A DNA stretch of 10,891 bases from an uncultured Clostridia bacterium (lineage in GTDB: Bacteria > Bacillota > Clostridia > Christensenellales > DUVY01), in NCBI GenBank assembly GCA_937895465.1, contig CALAYY010000237.1:1-10891 (forward strand), read 5' to 3'. Made by a program: the position numbers and the translations under genes. Positions 1-5,404 of this stretch are shown here, piece after piece. Below the pieces are notes generated by a model. The model was not told the DNA's origin. It saw nothing but the letters and a program-made list of their open reading frames with translations, and did no database searches. Positions within the stretch are counted from its first letter, which is position 1. Each line of letters starts with the position of its first letter.

Positions 1-10
1 ATTGACTCAT
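1..10 (-). CDS. 5' end of an unknown gene running off the left edge
   Basis: Only three codons are visible (Met-Ser-Gln), reading leftward from an ATG whose first base is 10. The start is supported by a good Shine-Dalgarno sequence (AAAGGGAAG, ending about four bases before the ATG) and by a promoter-like pair just upstream at 43-71. It follows uppP on the same strand with about 62 bases between. Nothing can be said about function. The call rests only on the translation signal, so a chance match is possible. Confidence 0.45.
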
Positions 11-42
11 AATCTTCCCTTTAAAATAAAATCTAACATAAT

Positions 43-71
43 ATTATATGCCAAAAAATCATTTATGGTAA
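43..71 (-). promoter_or_regulatory. candidate sigma-70/SigA promoter for the leftmost gene
   Basis: On the minus strand a perfect -10 box TATAAT (43-48) lies 17 bases after TTACCA (66-71), a 4/6 match to the -35 consensus. It starts within the uppP 3' untranslated region and would give transcripts starting near base 36, about 26 bases before the ATG at 10. In such A+T-rich DNA a -10 match is easily found by chance, so this is moderate support only. Confidence 0.4.
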
Positions 72-72
72 T

Positions 73-846
73 TTAACATAAAGGCACAATGACTTCCATA
101 ACAAACAGCGTTACCGCTAAAATTCCAAGGTATAATGAAAACCATTTGTAATTGCATTTTTGAATAAGCTTTAGCATTAACCTTATAGCAAAATAACCGC
201 TTAAAGCTGAAGCAATCATTCCCAAAAAAACTGCCAAAACAGGAACTGCATTCCAATTATCTATTTTTATAATTTCAACAAAAGCTGAGCCCAAAATCAC
301 CGGAATACTCATCAAAAAAGAAAACTTAGCAACTGTGGCTCTACTTGCACCTGCATAAACTCCGCCGCTTATTGTTGAGCCGCTTCTGGATATCCCTGGT
401 ACAATGGCAACCGCCTGAACAGCACCCATAATAAGACTGACCTTTAACCCTAACGGATTGTCTTTTGGGTGTTTTTTGCCGACATATTCTGTAACAAGCA
501 GCATAATCGCCGTTATCAAAAACCCAATCCATAGAAATTGTCCTTGAAAAAGAGTTTCTATTTGGTCTGAAAATAACAGCATTGCAATTCCTGCGGGTAT
601 GGTTGCCAAAACCAATAAGCCCAAAGTTTTGAAGGGCGGTTTTAACAATCCCAAAATGTCCTTATAAAAAACAATAAACACTGCAATCAATGTTCCCATA
701 TGGAGCATAACATCAAAAAACAGTGTTAAGTTTGGGTCAATGCCCAGCCAGTTTTGAACTAAAACAAGATGTCCGCTGCTTGAAACGGGTAAAAATTCTG
801 TTAAACCCTGTATAAGTCCCAGGATTATAGCTTCCCATATCTTCAT
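73..846 (-). CDS. uppP: undecaprenyl-diphosphatase UppP (BacA family)
   Basis: Integral membrane phosphatase of the BacA/UppP family. It dephosphorylates undecaprenyl pyrophosphate to regenerate the lipid carrier for peptidoglycan and surface-polysaccharide export; loss or gain affects bacitracin sensitivity. The two signature motifs are present: QGLTEFLPVSSSGH at residues 13-26 and PGISRSGS at 150-157, with a conserved MLHMGTL segment near 47-53. The remaining sequence is a series of hydrophobic helices. The length of 257 residues is normal for the family. I chose the ATG at 846 because AAGAAGG lies seven bases upstream; a longer frame to 873 lacks this signal. It lies downstream of cpsD, separated by a hairpin terminator at 886-914, so it probably has its own promoter or is fed by read-through; I found no convincing promoter. 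The neighbouring polysaccharide genes use the same carrier. Confidence 0.95.
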   Translation of the reverse strand: MKIWEAIILGLIQGLTEFLPVSSSGHLVLVQNWLGIDPNLTLFFDVMLHMGTLIAVFIVFYKDILGLLKPPFKTLGLLVLATIPAGIAMLLFSDQIETLFQGQFLWIGFLITAIMLLVTEYVGKKHPKDNPLGLKVSLIMGAVQAVAIVPGISRSGSTISGGVYAGASRATVAKFSFLMSIPVILGSAFVEIIKIDNWNAVPVLAVFLGMIASALSGYFAIRLMLKLIQKCNYKWFSLYLGILAVTLFVMEVIVPLC

Positions 847-885
847 GATTCTACCTTCTTTACATGTTAGCACATATAAAATAAA

Positions 886-914
886 GGCGCAAGATTAATA
901 AATATACTTACGCC
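886..914 (-). terminator. hairpin terminator after cpsD
   Basis: An 8-bp stem (GGCGTAAG pairing with CTTGCGCC, one G-U pair, 13-base A+T loop) is followed on the minus strand by TTTATTTTAT. It lies about 30 bases beyond the cpsD stop and would end the cpsC-cpsD transcript. On the plus strand the same hairpin is followed by AATTTTTT, so it may work in both directions. Confidence 0.65.
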
Positions 915-943
915 AATTTTTTATAATATTTTACTATTTTTTT

Positions 944-1657
944 CTATTTTTCACCGTAAGAATAGCTGTAATATTTCTTAGAGGATTTGTTAGAAGCACG
1001 GTTTAAAACTATTCCCAATAGATTTCCATTGACGTATTTGACCTGTTCAATAGCTTTTGCAATTTCTTTATATTCAGTTATCTTCTCTTCTGTGACCAAA
1101 ATAACGCCGTCACTATTATTGGACAAAATTAGAGCGTCACTCACCACATTGACAGGGGGAGTATCCAAAATAATCCAATCATATTCCTTGGAAAGATTAT
1201 TTAACAAATCAGTCATTTCTTGACTTAAAAGCAGTTTTAAAGGATTGGGAGAAGTCATCCCTGCAGTAATATAATAAAGATTCTCAACCTCTGATTTCTT
1301 AATTGTATCTTTAATATCAGATTCATCACATAATAAATGAGTCAAACCAATTACATTTTCATCCTTAAATAGTTTATGAACGCAAGGTTTTCTGATATCG
1401 CAATCAATTAATAACACCTTATATCCGCTTTGTGCCAAAGCTATGGATAAATTGGTGCTTATCATGGTTTTACCCATATTTTCATTTGAGCCTGTAATGA
1501 TAACTTTTCTTGAAGATTTTTGAGAAAAAGTAAATCTAAGGTTGACAGCAAAAACCCTGAAAGCCTCTGCAAATGCAAAGTTAACATCTTTATCGGTTAT
1601 TAAGGGATAGTTACTCTTTAAACTGCGTTTTTTCTTTTTACTTAATTTTAACATCAT
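944..1657 (-). CDS. cpsD: CpsD/CapB-type tyrosine autokinase (BY-kinase) for exopolysaccharide
   Basis: Cytoplasmic P-loop kinase of the bacterial tyrosine kinase family, which pairs with a CpsC/Wzz membrane activator and controls capsule polymer length and export by autophosphorylation of a C-terminal tyrosine cluster. Visible motifs are Walker A GSNENMGKT at residues 56-64, Walker A' VLLIDCDIRKP at 81-91, and Walker B WIILDTPP at 161-168. The tail YYSYSYGEK (229-237) is short but holds four tyrosines. The length, 237 residues, matches stand-alone Gram-positive CpsD proteins. The start is ATG 1657, one base after the cpsC stop, with AAAAGGA seven bases upstream (inside the end of cpsC); this implies translational coupling. 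A longer frame to 1687 is not supported. No cognate CpsB-type phosphatase is seen here. MinD/ParA-like ATPases share the fold, but the context and tail favour a BY-kinase. Confidence 0.92.
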   Translation of the reverse strand: MMLKLSKKKKRSLKSNYPLITDKDVNFAFAEAFRVFAVNLRFTFSQKSSRKVIITGSNENMGKTMISTNLSIALAQSGYKVLLIDCDIRKPCVHKLFKDENVIGLTHLLCDESDIKDTIKKSEVENLYYITAGMTSPNPLKLLLSQEMTDLLNNLSKEYDWIILDTPPVNVVSDALILSNNSDGVILVTEEKITEYKEIAKAIEQVKYVNGNLLGIVLNRASNKSSKKYYSYSYGEK

Positions 1658-1658
1658 C

Positions 1659-2495
1659 TTAATATCCTTTTTTGATTTCTGAAACATCAGGTATAGATGC
1701 TATAACAGGAACATCAAATTTTTCTCTGATATCATCTTCACCCTTGACTTTGACATCATAAAAATTAATTATCAATACGACTGCAACAGCCAAGACAATC
1801 CCTACTAATGCCCCAAGCATCATATTGACAGGGATATTAGGACGAATAACGTCTTTATCATTAGGAATAACAGGCTGATCTATTATAAGATAATCAGACT
1901 TTACAATAGTGTTGTATGTTGCCTGCTCAGACATATCGCCTACACGCTGTTTTGCTACAAGGTTATATGCTGCAAGTAAAGAAACACCGAAATCAGGATT
2001 TTTTACAGTTATATTAATTGTAAAATACCCCTTAGAAACTGTAGAAAATGAAAAGTTTAGGGCTTGTCTTAAATTCTTTTTTGTATAACCAAGGCTTTCT
2101 GCCCATTTTCCGATAGTTGCGTAATCTGATTCAAATGAAAACGTATTTGGTGTTTGGGCTTCTACCTCATTATAAAGGGTAGACAACTGCTCAATCTTAA
2201 CATTCCAAACCAAATCATACAGATATTTTGCATCAGAAAGTTCTACATTAAATTTTGATACTATTCTGTCAAAGGCAGTATTTTCTTTATCAGTTGTATT
2301 GATTTCTTCAGGAATATCAGGGTTTACCTTATCAATAATCTTATATAGAGATGACGTTGTACTAATTTCATACTTATCATCTACAAAAAAATAAGACCAA
2401 GCAAACATAAATAAAATACCGGCTAATAAAAAAGATAAAACGATTTTCCATTTTTTAATGATTATAAAAAAATAATCTTTTAACGAAAGTTCCAA
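1659..2495 (-). CDS. cpsC: Wzz/CpsC-type polysaccharide co-polymerase (chain-length regulator, kinase activator)
   Basis: Membrane protein of the Wzz/CapA family. It has a short cytoplasmic N-terminus, a first membrane helix at residues 18-37, an extracytoplasmic domain of about 185 residues, and a second helix at about 224-245. The helix follows a proline-rich segment (QPVIPNDKDVIRPNIP, 207-222) that is typical of the family. The cytoplasmic tail (EKFDVPVIASIPDV, 258-271) is the part known to contact and activate CpsD. It starts at TTG 2495, with GGAG seven bases upstream and no better ATG. It is first in a two-gene operon with cpsD and has its own promoter at 2528-2556. The product should set chain length of the polymer made by the divergent wzy-like and GT2 genes. 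Confidence 0.9.
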   Translation of the reverse strand: MELSLKDYFFIIIKKWKIVLSFLLAGILFMFAWSYFFVDDKYEISTTSSLYKIIDKVNPDIPEEINTTDKENTAFDRIVSKFNVELSDAKYLYDLVWNVKIEQLSTLYNEVEAQTPNTFSFESDYATIGKWAESLGYTKKNLRQALNFSFSTVSKGYFTINITVKNPDFGVSLLAAYNLVAKQRVGDMSEQATYNTIVKSDYLIIDQPVIPNDKDVIRPNIPVNMMLGALVGIVLAVAVVLIINFYDVKVKGEDDIREKFDVPVIASIPDVSEIKKGY

Positions 2496-2527
2496 TATTT
2501 TGCTCCGTACAATGAAATAACAATTTA

Positions 2528-2556
2528 ATTATATCAACAATTATATTTTATTACAA
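2528..2556 (-). promoter_or_regulatory. promoter of the cpsC-cpsD operon
   Basis: On the minus strand TTGTAA (2551-2556, 4/6 match to the -35 box) and a perfect TATAAT (2528-2533) are 17 bases apart. Transcription would begin near 2521, about 25 bases before the TTG start of cpsC. Position and spacing both fit a SigA promoter. Confidence 0.6.
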
Positions 2557-2604
2557 TAGAAAAACACAAAAAAATATAATTTTTTATTTTCACGCCAGCT
2601 TTTA

Positions 2605-2622
2605 ACCATATTTTTACCATAT
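2605..2622. repeat. two direct repeats ACCATAT, 11 bp apart, in the divergent promoter region
   Basis: ACCATAT occurs at 2605-2611 and again at 2616-2622, one helical turn apart, so both face the same side of the DNA. They lie between the two outward-facing promoters, about 49 bases from the cpsC -35 and 35 bases from the plus-strand -35. That position suits a regulator acting on both operons. Repeats this short can arise by chance in A+T-rich DNA. Confidence 0.3.
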
Positions 2623-2656
2623 ATAATAAATGTTTTATATTATCATTTTTATACGA

Positions 2657-2684
2657 TTGTTTTGATATGTAATTGTGATATAAT
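2657..2684 (+). promoter_or_regulatory. promoter of the wzy-like/GT2 operon, extended -10
   Basis: TTGTTT (2657-2662) and a perfect TATAAT (2679-2684) are 16 bases apart, and a TG at 2676-2677 makes an extended -10 (TGNTATAAT). Transcription would start near 2691, about 20 bases before the gene start. Together with the oppositely oriented promoter at 2528-2556 it forms a divergent promoter region of about 210 bases. Confidence 0.6.
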
Positions 2685-2711
2685 TAGCGTATTACATTAT
2701 AGGTCGTTTTG

Positions 2712-4112
2712 ATGAACACTTTTAATTTATCCCAATCCAAATTTTCTCAAGTTATAAGAAAATTTGCTTCAAGCGGGTTTTATCTATTATTAATAACCAT
2801 CATATGTTATATCTCATGGGCTTTTTCTTTGGTTTTTTTGGGGCTTAGTTTATTAACATTACTTTTAGTAATTATCTTAGTAACGCAATCAAACACCTTT
2901 TACTGCCTTCCGGTATTTTTACTTGCTTTTTATATGTTTCCTGACTTTAAACCTGCTTATTATTATGCAGGTATACATCTGGGCATTTTTGCTCTGGCTG
3001 TAGTTTTTAATATATTTGCCTATAAAAGAAAGCTTGAAAAAGGTGCGTTGTTTTATCCCATTTTGAGCACCTTTTTGGCGGCAATTATAGGCGGAATTGT
3101 CTATACAACAATTACTTATGGGTTTTTTGAGTATTTTAAAGATGTTCTGTTTATACTTGTTTTGACTGTAAGCTTTGCAGGCGGTTATTTATTTTTAAAT
3201 AGCACAGTGTCAATAAAAGATATAAATACTGATTACAAAAAATACATATCTATGGTAATGCTGTTTGTAGCTGTCCTGACTATAGCACAGATGTTGACAT
3301 ACTATCTTAGAGTAGATAATATAGCTTTGGCTATATCTCAAAAAACTCTTCGTTTGGGCTGGGGAAACACTAATACATTAGCTACTATTATTATGACAAC
3401 TATACCCTTTACCCTGTATCTTTCCACACGCTACCGCTATGGTGCCTTTTTTTCTGTACTGGCTTGTTTAGAATACACCGCTATTTGGATAACACACTCA
3501 AGGGGATGTATTATTGTATCAACAGCAATGCTGTTTTTTTATCTTGTATATCTCATTATCAAGATGAAAGATGTCAATAGATATATTATGATTATTAATA
3601 TGGCTCTTTATATAATAGCCGCCTTGGTTTTTGTCACGGTATATAAAGATAAGTTCTTGGAGCTATTCGGAAAAATCTTTGAAAAGGGGCTTGATGACAG
3701 CGGACGGTTTAATCTTTATAATGAAGCTTGGGAATTATTTAAAAAACACTTCATTTTTGGAACAGGCTATTATTATAAAACTGACCAAATCAAGAGCTTT
3801 ATGTATATGTTTCACTGCACTTTTTTGCAGATCGCTGCTAATCTTGGTATTGTAGGCATAATTGCTTTTGGATATTTTTATTATCACAAATATAAGATTT
3901 TGTTAAAAAATCTAAAATGTCCTATGGGCATGGCAACTATGGTTGCAATTTTATCTTTGGAATTGTATGGTATAATTGATGTTACTCTTGTTGTTTATTA
4001 TATTGCCATTACTACTTTAGTTTTGTTATTGATAGCACAAAAAAGCCTTGAGTTACAAAACATCGAAAAAACTATTGAGGAAAAAAATGACAGAAATATT
4101 AAAAACAATTGA
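2712..4112 (+). CDS. O-antigen polymerase/ligase family protein (Wzy/WaaL-like)
   Basis: Polytopic membrane protein of 466 residues with about ten or more hydrophobic helices, of the O-antigen ligase/polymerase superfamily. This family joins or transfers undecaprenyl-linked oligosaccharides at the outer face of the membrane. Supporting motifs are GWGNTNTLA (216-224), HSRG (262-265), and the Wzy_C-like block beginning DSGRFNLYNEAW and ending GTGYYY (329-355). This block is in the large loop and is followed by a histidine (368) and the LQIAANLGIVG segment. Start choice: ATG 2712, with AGG at 2701-2703; a TTG at 2709 is an alternative. The tail overlaps the next gene by 26 bases. In a Gram-positive setting polymerase is more likely than lipid-A ligase, and linkage to cpsC, cpsD and uppP supports a capsule or exopolysaccharide role. 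The substrate cannot be told. Confidence 0.85.
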   Translation: MNTFNLSQSKFSQVIRKFASSGFYLLLITIICYISWAFSLVFLGLSLLTLLLVIILVTQSNTFYCLPVFLLAFYMFPDFKPAYYYAGIHLGIFALAVVFNIFAYKRKLEKGALFYPILSTFLAAIIGGIVYTTITYGFFEYFKDVLFILVLTVSFAGGYLFLNSTVSIKDINTDYKKYISMVMLFVAVLTIAQMLTYYLRVDNIALAISQKTLRLGWGNTNTLATIIMTTIPFTLYLSTRYRYGAFFSVLACLEYTAIWITHSRGCIIVSTAMLFFYLVYLIIKMKDVNRYIMIINMALYIIAALVFVTVYKDKFLELFGKIFEKGLDDSGRFNLYNEAWELFKKHFIFGTGYYYKTDQIKSFMYMFHCTFLQIAANLGIVGIIAFGYFYYHKYKILLKNLKCPMGMATMVAILSLELYGIIDVTLVVYYIAITTLVLLLIAQKSLELQNIEKTIEEKNDRNIKNN

Positions 4113-5361
4113 CCTAATATCATTAATAATGACTATTGTTTTGTTTGGTCTTAGTTCTCATCTTATTATATATTTTTTTGTTTCTGTTTTTTTACCGCCT
4201 AAACGATTTAAAAAAGCATCAGAATTTCATCGCTATGGAGTGCTAATACCGGCAAGAAACGAACAAAAGGTAATCGCACAGCTTATAGACAGCATAAAAA
4301 AACAAAACTATCCCTCTGAACTTATAGATATATTTGTAATAGCTGATAATTGTACGGACGACACGGCACTTGTTGCTAAAAATTCCGGTGCAATAGTCTT
4401 TGAAAGATTTGATAATGAAAAAAAGGGCAAGGGCTATGCGCTTAATTTTGCACTTAATAAAATATTTGAAGAATATAAAGATAAAGAATATAAGGGCTTT
4501 TTCTTTTTTGATTCGGACAACCTTTTATCAAAAGATTTTGTAGTCAATATGAATGATGCGGTATGCGAAGGGTATAAAATTGTTACAGGTTATCGTTCTT
4601 CAAAAAATTACGGTCAAAATTGGATTGCGGCAGGAAGCGGAATGATTTATCTTGAACAATCCCGTCTTGAACACCGTGCCCGCACCAAGCTTCATACCCA
4701 AACACATATAAGCGGAACAGGATTTTATGTGGATTACCAGACGCTTGTTCTGCAAGGCGGATGGCCTTACAAAACAATTACTGAGGATTTGGAATTTTCT
4801 CATTCTAAGGTTATCAGCGGACAAAAAATCATTCAATGCTTTGATGCGGTATTTTATGACGAACAGCCCAGTAAACTCAAAGATATGATTAATCAGCGTG
4901 TCAGATGGGTACGGGGCAATTACATATGTATGACCATGTTTAGTTTGAAATATCTCAAAGCATTATTTACTAAGCGGATTTTTGCCGCCCATGACCTTAA
5001 TATGATACTTCTTCCTATTCCTTTGATTACATTTACTTGGGGAATAGGGTCATCAATTCTTCAGATTATATTAGCTATCATATCCCCTGAAATATTATTA
5101 TCTGATATAATAATCAAACTGCTTATATTTTTAGGTGTATTTTATGGGGCTTTGGCTTTTGTTGCCTTAGTGGTTACAGTTTTGGAATGGAAGCGAATAC
5201 TAGCACCAGCATATAAAAAGATACTCTACATATTTACATTCCCTTTAAATATAGCTTCGTACGTTTACATTATTTATCGTGCCCTCTTTAAAATAAAAGG
5301 TTGGAAGCCTATTTCTAGGTCAGATGATGTTCATACAATAGCTGAACTAGAAAAGAAATAA
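4087..5361 (+). CDS. membrane-bound processive family 2 glycosyltransferase
   Basis: GT2 enzyme of the cellulose/hyaluronan/poly-GlcNAc synthase type, adding sugars from a nucleotide-sugar donor at the inner face of the membrane. Catalytic motifs are all present in order: VLIPARNE (52-59), DNCTDDT (about 87-93), the metal-binding DSD (142-144), TED (232-234, general base) and QRVRW (270-274, the processivity motif). One N-terminal membrane helix (about 9-36) and three or four C-terminal helices (about 305-400) frame the catalytic domain. The length, 424 residues, is typical. The start is ATG 4087, with a near-ideal GAGG six bases upstream (4077-4080) inside the end of the preceding gene; the 26-base overlap implies translational coupling. 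It is the last gene before the terminator at 5377. Donor and product are unknown; it could be an independent synthase or supply a sugar for Wzy-dependent repeat units. Confidence 0.9.
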   Translation: MTEILKTIDLISLIMTIVLFGLSSHLIIYFFVSVFLPPKRFKKASEFHRYGVLIPARNEQKVIAQLIDSIKKQNYPSELIDIFVIADNCTDDTALVAKNSGAIVFERFDNEKKGKGYALNFALNKIFEEYKDKEYKGFFFFDSDNLLSKDFVVNMNDAVCEGYKIVTGYRSSKNYGQNWIAAGSGMIYLEQSRLEHRARTKLHTQTHISGTGFYVDYQTLVLQGGWPYKTITEDLEFSHSKVISGQKIIQCFDAVFYDEQPSKLKDMINQRVRWVRGNYICMTMFSLKYLKALFTKRIFAAHDLNMILLPIPLITFTWGIGSSILQIILAIISPEILLSDIIIKLLIFLGVFYGALAFVALVVTVLEWKRILAPAYKKILYIFTFPLNIASYVYIIYRALFKIKGWKPISRSDDVHTIAELEKK

Positions 5362-5376
5362 TAAAAAGTTGATTTC

Positions 5377-5404
5377 AAAGGGCAGAATTATCTGTCCTTT
5401 TTTT
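5377..5404 (+). terminator. strong intrinsic terminator of the wzy-like/GT2 operon
   Basis: A 9-bp stem AAAGGGCAG / CTGTCCTTT (5377-5385 with 5392-5400, one G-U pair, 6-base loop) is followed by an unbroken run of T. It lies 16 bases after the GT2 stop. Its T tract runs into the stop codon (5403-5405) of the converging lipoprotein gene, so the two operons meet tail to tail. On the minus strand there is no comparable T run directly after the stem. Confidence 0.85.

Noticed and set aside
59..532. Alternative minus-strand frames overlapping uppP
   Set aside because: uppP is a full-length family member across this stretch; the other frames have atypical, cysteine- and tryptophan-rich compositions typical of out-of-frame reading.
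987..1223. Plus-strand open frame of 78 codons inside cpsD
   Set aside because: It is antisense to well-conserved kinase motifs and has no ribosome site or recognisable domain; a shadow of the real gene.
4583..4836. Two minus-strand open frames inside the GT2 gene
   Set aside because: They lie antisense to the catalytic core of an intact glycosyltransferase and have no translation signals.
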